A stretch of DNA of 64,000 bases from Alkalibacillus salilacus. GTDB taxonomy: Bacteria; Bacillota; Bacilli; Bacillales; Alkalibacillaceae. Under the pieces are notes generated by a model, which saw only the letters and a list, made by a program, of their open reading frames with translations, searched no databases and was not told where the DNA came from. This document shows, one piece after another, positions 44,443 to 53,701 of the stretch (positions within the stretch are counted from its first letter, which is position 1; every line of letters begins with the position of its first letter). The translations under genes were made by a program, and so were the position numbers. The stretch spans positions 248,001 to 312,000 of the forward strand of contig NZ_JAUSTQ010000001.1 of NCBI RefSeq assembly GCF_030812915.1. The letters run 5' to 3'.

Positions 44443-46242
44443 ATGACACTATCTGTTTTAGCTGAAATCATGATCATTATCTTATTAGGAATGGGTTCAC
44501 AATGGATTTCTTGGCGTTTTCAGATGCCCGCCATTGTCGTCATGTCTGTTGTTGGTTTATTGGCAGGACCCTTCTTTGGCCTAATCCAACCTGAAAGTAC
44601 ATTTGGCGACTTATATAAACCGTTAATTTCTATTGCAGTTGCCATTATTTTATTTGAGGGTAGTTTAAGTCTAAATATAAAAGAAGTAAAGGGTCTGGGT
44701 AGGCCTGTTATTCGACTGATCACAATTGGTGCATTATTAAGTTGGATATTAGGTTCACTCGCTGCCCATTATGTCGCAGGGTTAAGCTGGGCTGTCGCAT
44801 TCGTGATTGGCGCTTTATTTATCGTAACTGGACCCACCGTTATTCTACCGTTATTACGTCAATCAAAATTAAAACCAAGACCAGCCAAAATATTGAAATG
44901 GGAAGGCATTATCGTAGACCCTTTAGGAGCCTTACTAGCCGTTTTAGCCTTTGAAGTTATCATCGTGTTAACGAATGGCGCAGCTGATTCATCAAGATTA
45001 CTCGAATTTTTTGTTGGGTTTCTATTAGCTGGACTTCTCGGCTGGGCTTGTGGTCGTGGCGTTGGCTGGATGTTTAAAAAAGGTTATATCCCTGAATTTC
45101 TTAAATCTCCCATTGTTTTTACAATTGTGATTGCTTGTTTTACTCTTGCGGATGAAATTAGGCACGAGTCTGGCCTTCTAGCCGTCACCATCATGGGAAT
45201 GACCTTAGCTAACATTGGCGTTCGGTCAATTGAAGATATGCGCCATTTTAAAGAGAATATTTCGATTCTGCTACTATCAACCATCTTTGTGATGTTAACA
45301 GCATCTTTAACGATGGACACACTATTGGATATCTTACAGCCAGAGATCTTGGCATTTGTCGTGTTAATGTTATTTCTTGTTCGTCCACTCTCTATATTGC
45401 TTTCCACGATTCGAACGGATTTATCTCTCAGTGAAAAAGCATTAGTAGGTTGGATTGCACCACGAGGGATCGTGGCTTTAACCGTATCAAGTTATTTTGC
45501 TTCTATCTTATTAGAAGAAGGATACACAGATGCAACCATTGTCACACCTGTAACTTTTGCACTCGTCTTTTTCACGGTATGTGCACACGGCTTTACGTTA
45601 GAGCCACTAGCAAAGAAATTAGATCTCTCAATCGATGACCAACCTGGGGTGTTGCTAGTTGGTAGTAACCCTTTCTCGTTATCATTTGGGCAGTTTTTAC
45701 AACAGTTAAATATTCCTTTTAAAATCGTGGATTCTTCTTCTGAGAGGTTAGAAAACGTAAAGGAAGCTGACTTACCATATCATCATGGTGAGATCTTATC
45801 GGAAAAAACTGAACACTCTATTGATCTGACCCCATTTGATTACCTGATTACAGGGACAGATTCCGATTCTTACAATGCACTCGTCTGTTCGACATACATC
45901 CCTGAATATGGCCGCCATAATGTATTTCGATTAAGCGTCGAAGAAGGTGAAACAGTTAAAGATCTAAAACCCACAATAGGCGGGCGAGTTTTATCTGATG
46001 AGGAATATTCCTTAACAGCCCTTTCCGAAGCAATTGAAAGTGGTTTTGAATTTAAAAAAACGCCCATCACAGAGCAATTTACTTACCAACAATATAACGA
46101 AGACCGTAGCGAAAAAGAAATCCGTTTATTCGTGCATAGAAAGTCAGGAGAACTAGAGTTTTTCACTCCTGATTCGGAAATAACAGCAGAAGCAGGCGAT
46201 CAAGTCATTAGCCTCATTCCACCAGAGGAAAAGTCGTCTTGA
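44443..46242 (+). CDS. Cation:proton antiporter (CPA1, NhaP-like) with C-terminal cytosolic domain
   Basis: A 599-residue Na+(K+)/H+ antiporter. About 12 membrane spans lie in residues 1-390, with typical CPA motifs (FEGSLSLN; VTGPTVILPLL; KWEGIIVDPLGALLAV, whose Asp is an ion-binding candidate; GWIAPRGIVALTVSSYFA). Residues about 400-595 form a Rossmann-like nucleotide-binding part (GVLLVGSNPFSLSFGQFL) with a trailing TrkA-C-like end. Such antiporters keep sodium out, which fits the salt-tolerant host. A strong hairpin terminator follows. A degenerate piece of this gene recurs at 48352-48430. Confidence 0.9.
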   Translation: MTLSVLAEIMIIILLGMGSQWISWRFQMPAIVVMSVVGLLAGPFFGLIQPESTFGDLYKPLISIAVAIILFEGSLSLNIKEVKGLGRPVIRLITIGALLSWILGSLAAHYVAGLSWAVAFVIGALFIVTGPTVILPLLRQSKLKPRPAKILKWEGIIVDPLGALLAVLAFEVIIVLTNGAADSSRLLEFFVGFLLAGLLGWACGRGVGWMFKKGYIPEFLKSPIVFTIVIACFTLADEIRHESGLLAVTIMGMTLANIGVRSIEDMRHFKENISILLLSTIFVMLTASLTMDTLLDILQPEILAFVVLMLFLVRPLSILLSTIRTDLSLSEKALVGWIAPRGIVALTVSSYFASILLEEGYTDATIVTPVTFALVFFTVCAHGFTLEPLAKKLDLSIDDQPGVLLVGSNPFSLSFGQFLQQLNIPFKIVDSSSERLENVKEADLPYHHGEILSEKTEHSIDLTPFDYLITGTDSDSYNALVCSTYIPEYGRHNVFRLSVEEGETVKDLKPTIGGRVLSDEEYSLTALSEAIESGFEFKKTPITEQFTYQQYNEDRSEKEIRLFVHRKSGELEFFTPDSEITAEAGDQVISLIPPEEKSS

Positions 46243-46351
46243 AAGCCATATGACGCTCACAAGTATAGATGTCTTAACCTTTTCAAAAACGACTCATAAC
46301 GCGATCAATCAGAATGAAGTAACTTGGGCATAAATCCGATCACAATATTAA

Positions 46352-46391
46352 AAGGAGACTGTTTGAACCACATGAACAGTCTCCTTCTATT
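46352..46391 (+). terminator. Terminator of the antiporter gene
   Basis: AAGGAGACTGTT ... AACAGTCTCCTTCTATTT, a 12-bp perfect stem. The right arm and the DNA after it recur at 48430-48505. Confidence 0.88.
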
Positions 46392-46538
46392 TAGATTAGC
46401 GTTTGAATACTTCAATATTGAGAATGACAAACTCTTCGGTTCACCACAACTCTCATTAGATGACACAAACAAGTATCCATGTATAAATGATTTACAAAAA
46501 TCATACTATTAAGAAAAAAAGTGTTGGGAAGTGGTTAC

Positions 46539-46989
46539 TTGAGCTTTTTTAACCCCGATAAACTTCATGTTGAGTTTAGAGAAGGAATCACCTCTACAGA
46601 ACCTATTCTCCATAGGCGCTACACACTGACCCACTCTGATCTTACCGCAGACCTTTTTTTTGACAGTGGGATTAAGATTTGCCCAAGATAAAATTAACCC
46701 TATAATGAGAGATCAAGTACTTGGTGAGTGGATTAAAATTAGAGGCTGCTATGTATACCATGTGTATTTAGATGTAGAGGGACAATCAAATCAGACTATT
46801 GCAGCAAAACGAAACGACATATTCAGACGTGAATTACCACTTGCCTTGAAAGCAATCAGATATGGAGATAGTAGATTTTTCATTTCACATCCTGAGTTGA
46901 ATAATTCTCCAATAATAGTTCACTTTATATCACAATATCCTCAGTTTAATAAGATAGAAAATTGGGGCACTTTTGGAAATTACAATTAA
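46539..46989 (+). pseudogene. Staygreen-family gene with a frameshift in a T8 run
   Basis: Read with one base skipped, this encodes about 149 residues of the staygreen family. The N-terminal part is FFNPDKLHVEF...RRYTLTHSDLTADLF in the frame starting at TTG 46539; the C-terminal part is RFAQDKINPIMRDQVLGEWIK ... LALKAIRYGDSRFF ... IENWGTFGNYN in the frame from 46660. The break falls exactly in the run of eight T at 46654-46661. Plant staygreen proteins remove magnesium from chlorophyll; bacterial members have unknown roles. It could be a true pseudogene, a slippage-regulated gene or a sequencing error. Confidence 0.8.
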
Positions 46990-47208
46990 GTACGGTCAAT
47001 GTGATAGCCTGAAAATCCTTTTTCACTCCTTTAATAACGGATCAATTTACTCTTTATTTAAGGTAATACTCACATCACCTTTCTTTACCATTAACGGGGA
47101 TAAGGTTCTCACCGATGTATCTAAGTGAATATTTTATACTTCTTAATATTCACTAGTTCTGCTCTTCAACTCTGTTATCTCATAGAACTAGAACTCCTTA
47201 TATGACTA

Positions 47209-47249
47209 AAATCGGGTGCATTTATACTTCATTAATGCACCCGATTTTT
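47209..47249 (-). terminator. Terminator of the aldo/keto reductase gene
   Basis: ATCGGGTGCATT ... AATGCACCCGAT perfect stem, usable on both strands. Confidence 0.85.
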
Positions 47250-47281
47250 GATAAGTCCATAACTATTCTCGAAAAACTTCG

Positions 47282-48271
47282 TTATCTAGTTGGTAATGGT
47301 GCTCGCTGAGAAATAAACCCTTTGTCCACTAATTCATTCCAAAAGGATTGTGGGATGTTTTGATTCATCATCTCTATATCTTCTGCAGTGTGCTCTGGAC
47401 GTGTTGAACCTGGAATAACAGCTTTTACTGCTGGATGAGCAGTTGAAATTTGTAGGCCTGCTGCTTTCAAGCTTACATTATGCTGTTCTGCAATTTCTTG
47501 TAACTGCCTTACTTGATTGAGTCTATTAGAATCAGCTTTAGCATAATCAAAATGATCGCCTCCAAGTAACGCACCAGAATTAAATGGACTTCCTACTATG
47601 ATATCTACACCCTTTTCCTCAGCTTTTGGCAACATGCGCTCTAAGGCATGCTCATGCTTTAAAAGCGTGTATTGTGTGGCAGATAAGCAGACATCAGGTT
47701 GAGCTTCTTCTAAGTCCATAGCAAGTTCAATAGGTTCGGTTGTATTAACACCAAGTCCCCATGATTTAATCACCCCTTCTTCACGAAGGCGACTTAAGAC
47801 ACGAAAGGCGCCATTTCTAGCCTCATCAAACTTTGTAATCCATTCATCTCCATGAAAATCAGGGGAAACATCATGAACGAAGACCATATCCAAGTGGTCG
47901 GTTTTTAACCGTTCCAAACTTTGTTCAATAGATTTCATAGTGGCTTCCTCTGTATAATCCGTTATAACTTTATTTTGACGACCATCCTCAAATAAGCCTT
48001 CTATATCTTCTTTTTCATTGGTAACATAACGTCCAACCTTCGTCCCTATGAAATAATCATCACGATTATACGCTGATAACGCTTCGCCTAAACGCATTTC
48101 CGCTAAACCTGCTCCATAAAAAGGTGCAGTATCAAAATAGCGAATTCCTTGATTCCAGGCGGTTTGAATGGTTTTTTGTGCTTCCTCTTCGGGAACATCT
48201 CTGTACATATTTCCTAATGGCGCGGTTCCAAAACCCACTTTATGTTTAAGTGCTTGCTCTAACGATTTCAA
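47282..48271 (-). CDS. Aldo/keto reductase (D-threo-aldose 1-dehydrogenase-like)
   Basis: A 329-residue NAD(P)H-dependent oxidoreductase with the (alpha/beta)8 fold. The catalytic tetrad is visible: Asp and Tyr in FDTAPFYGAG, Lys in IGTKVGRY, His in MVFVHDVSPD. The DIEGLFEDGRQNKVITDY segment and overall pattern resemble L-fucose/D-threo-aldose dehydrogenases rather than YhdN-type general stress reductases. The substrate is uncertain. It is monocistronic with its own terminator. Confidence 0.88.
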   Translation of the reverse strand: MKSLEQALKHKVGFGTAPLGNMYRDVPEEEAQKTIQTAWNQGIRYFDTAPFYGAGLAEMRLGEALSAYNRDDYFIGTKVGRYVTNEKEDIEGLFEDGRQNKVITDYTEEATMKSIEQSLERLKTDHLDMVFVHDVSPDFHGDEWITKFDEARNGAFRVLSRLREEGVIKSWGLGVNTTEPIELAMDLEEAQPDVCLSATQYTLLKHEHALERMLPKAEEKGVDIIVGSPFNSGALLGGDHFDYAKADSNRLNQVRQLQEIAEQHNVSLKAAGLQISTAHPAVKAVIPGSTRPEHTAEDIEMMNQNIPQSFWNELVDKGFISQRAPLPTR

Positions 48272-48351
48272 CTAAACTCCTCCTTAACATGTGGTTATAT
48301 ACTTAATTTTCCACTTATATACTGCACTAAAACATTAAGACTTGGAAATTT

Positions 48352-48505
48352 TAAAACGTTTTAGCCTTTGAAGTCATGATCGTTTTAACGAATGGTGCAG
48401 CGGATTCATCAAAATCACTTGAATTTTTACATGAACAGTCTCCTTCTATTTAGATCAGCATTTTAATACTTCATTATTGAGAATGACAAACTCTTCGCTT
48501 CTCCA
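48352..48505 (+). repeat. Degenerate chimeric copy of antiporter DNA
   Basis: Positions 48354-48428 match antiporter codons at 44938-45012. Then, at about 48429, the sequence jumps to match 46370-46448, the right arm of the antiporter terminator and its downstream DNA. The intervening 1.36 kb of the gene is missing in this copy. It abuts the 3' end of rlmH. Several point changes show it is not recent. Confidence 0.85.
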
Positions 48506-48985
48506 CTATTTATGATACGGTTCCCCCCGCATGATCCGAAATGCCCGATAAACCTGTTCCACCAAGATCAGTCGCATCAACTGATGAGGGTACGTCATTT
48601 TACTAAACGAAATGGCTAAATCACTGCGTTGTTTAACTTCGTCACTTAATCCAAGTGATCCACCGATTACAAAAGCTACTTTGCTTTTGCCGTATGTAGC
48701 TAAGTCATCGAGTTTTTGGGCGAATTGTTCAGATGTGAGTTGTTTGCCTTCGATTTCTAGGGTGATGACGTACTGGTCTGTGGATAACTTTGTGAATATC
48801 TTCTCGGCTTCCTTCTGTTTGACTTGTTTTTCTTCCGCTTCACTTAGTTGATCAGGTGCTTGTTCGTCTGGTACTTCTTCAATTTTAACTTTGGCGTATT
48901 TGCTTAGTCGTTTTAAGTATTCGTCGATGCCTTGGATTAGATACTTCTCTTTTAGCTTGCCGACAGATATGATGGTGATCTGCAT
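48506..48985 (-). CDS. rlmH: 23S rRNA (pseudouridine1915-N3)-methyltransferase RlmH
   Basis: A 159-residue SPOUT-class methyltransferase that methylates pseudouridine 1915 in helix 69 of 23S rRNA. Diagnostic regions are [11 protein letters not shown] at the start, [11 protein letters not shown] (SAM-binding knot), [25 protein letters not shown] and the ending RGEPYHK. Length equals the Bacillus enzyme (YydA). It sits beside htrC and the wal operon as in Bacillus. Confidence 0.97.
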   Translation of the reverse strand: MQITIISVGKLKEKYLIQGIDEYLKRLSKYAKVKIEEVPDEQAPDQLSEAEEKQVKQKEAEKIFTKLSTDQYVITLEIEGKQLTSEQFAQKLDDLATYGKSKVAFVIGGSLGLSDEVKQRSDLAISFSKMTYPHQLMRLILVEQVYRAFRIMRGEPYHK

Positions 48986-49150
48986 GAAATCCCTCCATGA
49001 ACGGATTCTAAAGAATCGCTTTATACTAACTTTAATATTTACGTTTGTTTCATCGCTTTCGATTATAAATGTTCGTTTTTTATCCTATGTCTCTTTCACT
49101 ATGTCATAAGTCATGTATTTCTTGCAACGTTGATGTTGTCGGATTTGCAG

Positions 49151-49240
49151 TTATTCAGACTGTTCACAGGTGTTGTTGATAACTTGTTCATAAACTCTTT
49201 ATAGCCTGTGAAATGTTGTCTATAACTGGGTTTATCCACA
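49151..49240. promoter_or_regulatory. DnaA-box cluster upstream of rlmH
   Basis: Within 90 bp: TTATTCAGA (49151-49159), TGTTGATAA (49174-49182), TGTTCATAA (49185-49193) and the perfect box TTATCCACA (49232-49240). The first three each differ from TTATNCACA (either strand) at one base. A further TTACCCACA is at 49397-49405. The 446-bp gap 48986-49431 holds no gene. Confidence 0.65.
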
Positions 49241-49390
49241 GAGTTACACACATATCAACATATGTTCGTGCTATATTTAGTGATATATTCTTTTCTACCT
49301 CCATATATAGAGAATCAAACCCTTTTCCACCCACATGATGTGTATAAATCGGTGAATAATGTGCACAACTGGCTATATCCGAATATTAAA

Positions 49391-49422
49391 AAGAACTTAC
49401 CCACAGTGTGAGTAAGTTCTTC
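49391..49422 (-). terminator. Terminator of the wal-htrC operon
   Basis: Minus-strand GAACTTAC ... GTAAGTTC hairpin followed by TTTTTAATATTC, directly after htrC. Confidence 0.85.
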
Positions 49423-49431
49423 ATTGATCAT

Positions 49432-50673
49432 TTAGAATTCTTGTGATGTGAGTGTGATGGTTGTTTCTTGTTGTTCGCCGTTACGATAGTAAGTGATGTT
49501 AATTTCTTGTCCTGCTTCTGCTTCGTTGTACAGATACTGTCGTAACTGAAGAACATTTTCGATTGACTGACCATCAATTTCAACGATCACATCATATTGT
49601 TCTAAGCCACCTTGTGCTGCTGGAGACATATTCTCAACGGATGAGACAATGACACCTTCTTGTACATCTTCAGGTAAGTTTAAGGTATTCTGCCAATGAT
49701 ATTTCGGTACATCTGCGAGTGACATTGGTGAAATACCGACGTACGGTCGAGTGACAGCTCCATCTGCTTCTAGCTCATCCATGATCGGTTTCGCGGAACC
49801 AATCGGGATCGCAAAGCCTAGTCCTTCTAATTGAGCAGAAGAGATTTTCATGGAGTTAATCCCGACAAGTTGACCTTCCATATTGACCAGTGCACCACCT
49901 GAGTTACCAGGGTTAATGGCTGCGTCTGTCTGTAGGACTTCCATTTGCCAGTCTTTAGATCCGTTTTCATCTAGATCGACTGGAATTAAGCGATCTTTAC
50001 CGCTAACAATCCCTTTAGTTACAGATCCTGCAAATTGTAAACCTAATGGGTTACCAATCGCGACGACTGGTTCACCTACATTTAAGGAGTCTGATTCGCC
50101 TAACTCAATGACTTCACTGACATGTTCGTTATCAATACGTAGAACAGCTAAGTCAGTGTACATGTCACTTCCGACAACTTCGGCTTCCACTTGTGTTTCG
50201 TCTTGGAAAACAACCTCAACTGAACTAGCGCCTTCAATCACGTGATGGTTGGTCACGACATAAGCTGAGCCGTCTTGTTCTTTATAGACAACACCAGAAC
50301 CTGTTGAGCCTTGTCCAGAGTTTTGCTGTTGTCGGCCAAAAATATTCTGTTCTTGTATGTTCACAACACCAACTATGGCATTCGATACGTTATCAACCAC
50401 TTCTGTTGTTTGTGTGGAAATATCGACATTAACACTTTCGGATTCACTGTCGCCACTTTGTCCTTGTGACTCTTCTGAGTTTCCGTTATCCGTTTCCTCA
50501 GTATTATTTGAATCATTCGACTCACCTAACGTCATATTCATATCTGTGAATGACGTTAGCAAAATAAACATGATAATTGAGCCAATAACTGCACCCACTA
50601 CACCTATAAGCCATGATTTATTCGATTTAGACTTAGGTGTCTGGTTATGCTCGTGTTGGTCATCATAACTCAT
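49432..50673 (-). CDS. htrC: HtrA-family serine protease with PDZ domain
   Basis: A 413-residue membrane-anchored protease (S1C) for misfolded exported proteins. A cytosolic head is followed by a span at about 21-42 and an acidic linker (about 45-85). The trypsin-like domain has His144 (VTNHHVI), Asp174 (YTDLAVL) and Ser258 (NPGNSGG), and a PDZ domain lies at about 310-410. The position directly after walJ matches Bacillus yyxA/htrC. The linker is extremely rich in Asn, Ser, Asp and Glu. Confidence 0.95.
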   Translation of the reverse strand: MSYDDQHEHNQTPKSKSNKSWLIGVVGAVIGSIIMFILLTSFTDMNMTLGESNDSNNTEETDNGNSEESQGQSGDSESESVNVDISTQTTEVVDNVSNAIVGVVNIQEQNIFGRQQQNSGQGSTGSGVVYKEQDGSAYVVTNHHVIEGASSVEVVFQDETQVEAEVVGSDMYTDLAVLRIDNEHVSEVIELGESDSLNVGEPVVAIGNPLGLQFAGSVTKGIVSGKDRLIPVDLDENGSKDWQMEVLQTDAAINPGNSGGALVNMEGQLVGINSMKISSAQLEGLGFAIPIGSAKPIMDELEADGAVTRPYVGISPMSLADVPKYHWQNTLNLPEDVQEGVIVSSVENMSPAAQGGLEQYDVIVEIDGQSIENVLQLRQYLYNEAEAGQEINITYYRNGEQQETTITLTSQEF

Positions 50674-50733
50674 CTTACCACCTCGCTATGGAATTTTAAT
50701 CTATTACAACGTTGTTAGAATCTCCTACCAACG

Positions 50734-51528
50734 TTATAAACGTATCAAAGATGTCGGCTTAATTGGACTTGTCGGGACAAGGTCCAAGCCGTCTCCGATG
50801 GGATAGTCATATTGGGTTAAGGTTTGTGAAACACTCATCTGCGCCAAATCAACCATATTGTTATCTTGGCTTAAATGACCTAAAAATATTTGTTTCGTTC
50901 GATTACCGATGACATCCATCATCGCCCATGCGGCATCGTCATTCGACACATGACCTAAATCACTGAGAATTCGCCGCTTCACATTCCACGGATACCGACC
51001 CATTTGTAGCATACCCACATCATGGTTCGTTTCAAATAGAATTGCATCAGCATTTTCGACGGTTTTCTTCATTCGTTCTGACACATAGCCTGTATCGGTT
51101 AATAGAGCGACTTTCTTTCCTTCATGGTGAAAGACATAAAACATCGGATCTGCCGCATCATGAGACACGCCGAAACTTTCGACATCTAAGTCAGCAAAGG
51201 TTCGAACAGTTTCCATATCAAATTCGAATTTCTGCTCTTGGCTGACTTTGCCAATCGATGAATTCATAGCATCCCATGTCTTCTCATTAGCATAAATCGG
51301 TAAGTTATAGCGTCTAGCCATGATACCTAACCCTTTAATATGGTCACTATGCTCATGCGTGACTAAGACACCATCTAAGTCATGTGGATTGACTTCTACT
51401 TCATCAAGTAATGTTTCAATCTTTTTACCACTTAACCCTGCATCAACGAGCCATTTCGTTTGATCTGTTCCGATAAAGAATGCATTCCCGGAACTTCCTG
51501 ATGCTAAAACACTAAATTCTAAGCTCAT
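50734..51528 (-). CDS. walJ: MBL-fold metallohydrolase WalJ (YycJ)
   Basis: A 264-residue metallo-beta-lactamase-fold protein. Metal ligands are visible in [10 protein letters not shown] (HxHxDH), DTGYVS and the later His in [10 protein letters not shown]. In relatives WalJ is an exonuclease-like factor linked to DNA repair and cell-wall/replication coordination. The first codons overlap the end of walI by 4 bp. Confidence 0.94.
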   Translation of the reverse strand: MSLEFSVLASGSSGNAFFIGTDQTKWLVDAGLSGKKIETLLDEVEVNPHDLDGVLVTHEHSDHIKGLGIMARRYNLPIYANEKTWDAMNSSIGKVSQEQKFEFDMETVRTFADLDVESFGVSHDAADPMFYVFHHEGKKVALLTDTGYVSERMKKTVENADAILFETNHDVGMLQMGRYPWNVKRRILSDLGHVSNDDAAWAMMDVIGNRTKQIFLGHLSQDNNMVDLAQMSVSQTLTQYDYPIGDGLDLVPTSPIKPTSLIRL

Positions 51529-52361
51529 TCTGTTTCACTCCGAATCAGTTCCTCTACTTGATAGTCTACAAAATAGGTGATGGAATCAACAAACTCCTCT
51601 TCCTCATTAGGGATGACCTGTCCTTCAATCGCATTCACAAAGTGTGTTTCTTCATCATTAATTGTGATTTTCCATGTTGGAGTAAAGATTTGTTCCCCTT
51701 CTTCTAATGGCACTAGAGTATGATACCCCAAACTCATGTCCGTAATCTCATCTTGGCTCTCTAATACGTCAGAATATAAGATTTTAATGACACTCATCGG
51801 ATCAAGAACAGTTTGTGGTTCACTTTCTTCTTCCGGTTCACCTAATAAGGTTTGAGCGTAGCTTGTCACTTCGCCATTTTCATTTAAGAGTACAGCTAAT
51901 ACACCTGAATAATTGAAAAAAACGGGTCGATCGTTCTGTTTTTGGAAATACAAGATTATCCGATCGTTATACGATTTCCAGAACTGATATTCCTCACCAC
52001 GATACACATGATCTAATACGTCATTATCCCCTCCATCAAGTTCAAGGGGTTCATTGAATTGGCTCACAATCGTATCATCATTCATAATCACCATTTGTTG
52101 ATTATTAAATGAGTTATCTATATTGTCATAGTCTTCTTCTGTGAATTCATAACGATTCGATGAAATATAGACCTCTTCCTCACCTGGTTCTGGCAATTCA
52201 CCGATTTCGATTTCTTGTGCGTTTAAGCGATCTTCAAAACTTGCTTGTGACGACCGTTCCAAATCTGTGTCACTGATTTTTTCAAACAATTGTTGTCCTA
52301 AAAACACATTAAGGATGAGAAAGCTAATTATAAACAATGTTTTGATTTGTCCCCACTGCAT
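51525..52361 (-). CDS. walI: WalI (YycI), regulator of the WalK kinase
   Basis: A 278-residue protein anchored by one N-terminal span (about 8-24: [18 protein letters not shown]), with its bulk outside the membrane. With WalH it forms a membrane complex that dampens WalK activity. It is 2 bp downstream of walH and overlaps walJ, so the operon is tightly coupled. The external domain is very acidic. Confidence 0.93.
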   Translation of the reverse strand: MQWGQIKTLFIISFLILNVFLGQQLFEKISDTDLERSSQASFEDRLNAQEIEIGELPEPGEEEVYISSNRYEFTEEDYDNIDNSFNNQQMVIMNDDTIVSQFNEPLELDGGDNDVLDHVYRGEEYQFWKSYNDRIILYFQKQNDRPVFFNYSGVLAVLLNENGEVTSYAQTLLGEPEEESEPQTVLDPMSVIKILYSDVLESQDEITDMSLGYHTLVPLEEGEQIFTPTWKITINDEETHFVNAIEGQVIPNEEEEFVDSITYFVDYQVEELIRSETE

Positions 52362-52363
52362 GC

Positions 52364-53695
52364 TTATCCATCCTCCTGCAGGGTAATTCGTTCTTCAAAA
52401 TAGCCAAACGGACGCCATACCCCTGCGTATTTAATAAACCATGTTGGCTCCAAGAATAACACGTTACTCGATCCTTCTTCTTCACTCAACTGATAGCCCA
52501 TTTTAATATCACTGACTAATGATAGTGAAATTTCTTGGGAGCTACTCTCTAAGTAATCGTAAATCGATACACCTGAAGGAAGTTCAACCTCATCATGATC
52601 CTGAAACGGTGTCGTTAATTTAAACAACGGTCGTTTCAGCAACTGTAGTTCTTGGTTAGCCCACTCCTGTCGCAACGTCACATATTGATTATCATCGAAT
52701 ACAGGATAGCCATTTTGGTGTAATCGATACTGAATCATTTGGTTTTGTTCACTTAACTGGCTAACGTTAAAATTATTCGTCCAACCATTATAATCATTCG
52801 TGTGTTCAACACTTCGATTCAGTAGCTCCATTAAGCTTAAATCACTCAGTTCTTGAGTCGGAGGTTTGTAGTAAGAAATATAACGACCTGTACTAAATGC
52901 ATTATTATATCTTAATAGGCGTGTGCCATCTGTTAATACTTCTTGATAATCGTCGCCTGTATTTTGTTGACTAATTAATGTGGGATTGCTGAATAACACA
53001 TTTTTTAATGGTTGATCATCCAACTCATCTATTAATACAGTGTGCTCTGTTACGGTTGTATCTTCCTGTGTTAAATAGACATAATCAGTCGGTTGGTCTT
53101 CGTGAAGCTCAACCTTCTCCACAGGAATCATATTGTCATCGTATATATAGCTTTGTAAATGTTCATAAGCACTAACAGACTCAATTAAACCGTTTAACAC
53201 TTGGTCATGCGTATCTGAAGTGAAACTCACTCGAATTTGTTCTTCTGACCCTTGGGTTAATTGAAAGAAGACACGATTAAACGACTCATTTTGTAGATTG
53301 GTGGTATCCTCAACATTAAATAGTTGATTAATCATCTCATACGGAACACTTACTGGCATTACAACTTCCACATTTGGTGTCCATACACTACTTGCGTCTT
53401 CTGACGGGTACTGATCCAATTCTGAAAATGCCCAATCAGACATCTCTTGGAACAATTGTTGTTCATTCGATTTACTCCGCGGAGTCGTATGAGCATTATT
53501 ATGAAAAATAATATGCTTCGGCGAAATGACATCGCTAATTGTCTGCTGCTCGCCGTCTAGTTCATTTTCTTCTAAATACGTAATCTCATCCGTTTCTTCG
53601 TATTGAGGTTGATACGTCCATAGGGCAAATGTTAGTCCTAAACTTGTCGCAACGAGGATCACTAATACAGCTGTTTTTAATTTTTCTAAATTCAT
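52364..53695 (-). CDS. walH: WalH (YycH), regulator of the WalK kinase
   Basis: A 443-residue single-span membrane protein (span about 8-25) with a large extracytoplasmic domain beginning GEQQTISDVISPKHIIFHNN, the usual YycH N-terminal pattern. It works together with WalI to control WalK. It lies between walK and walI at 6 bp and 2 bp. Confidence 0.93.
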   Translation of the reverse strand: MNLEKLKTAVLVILVATSLGLTFALWTYQPQYEETDEITYLEENELDGEQQTISDVISPKHIIFHNNAHTTPRSKSNEQQLFQEMSDWAFSELDQYPSEDASSVWTPNVEVVMPVSVPYEMINQLFNVEDTTNLQNESFNRVFFQLTQGSEEQIRVSFTSDTHDQVLNGLIESVSAYEHLQSYIYDDNMIPVEKVELHEDQPTDYVYLTQEDTTVTEHTVLIDELDDQPLKNVLFSNPTLISQQNTGDDYQEVLTDGTRLLRYNNAFSTGRYISYYKPPTQELSDLSLMELLNRSVEHTNDYNGWTNNFNVSQLSEQNQMIQYRLHQNGYPVFDDNQYVTLRQEWANQELQLLKRPLFKLTTPFQDHDEVELPSGVSIYDYLESSSQEISLSLVSDIKMGYQLSEEEGSSNVLFLEPTWFIKYAGVWRPFGYFEERITLQEDG

Positions 53696-53701
53696 GCTTC
53701 A

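Noticed and set aside
50235..50250. Second parS-like palindrome (AATCACGTGATG)
   Set aside because: Only the TCACGTGA core matches; the flanking TTT/AAA bases are missing and it lies inside htrC.
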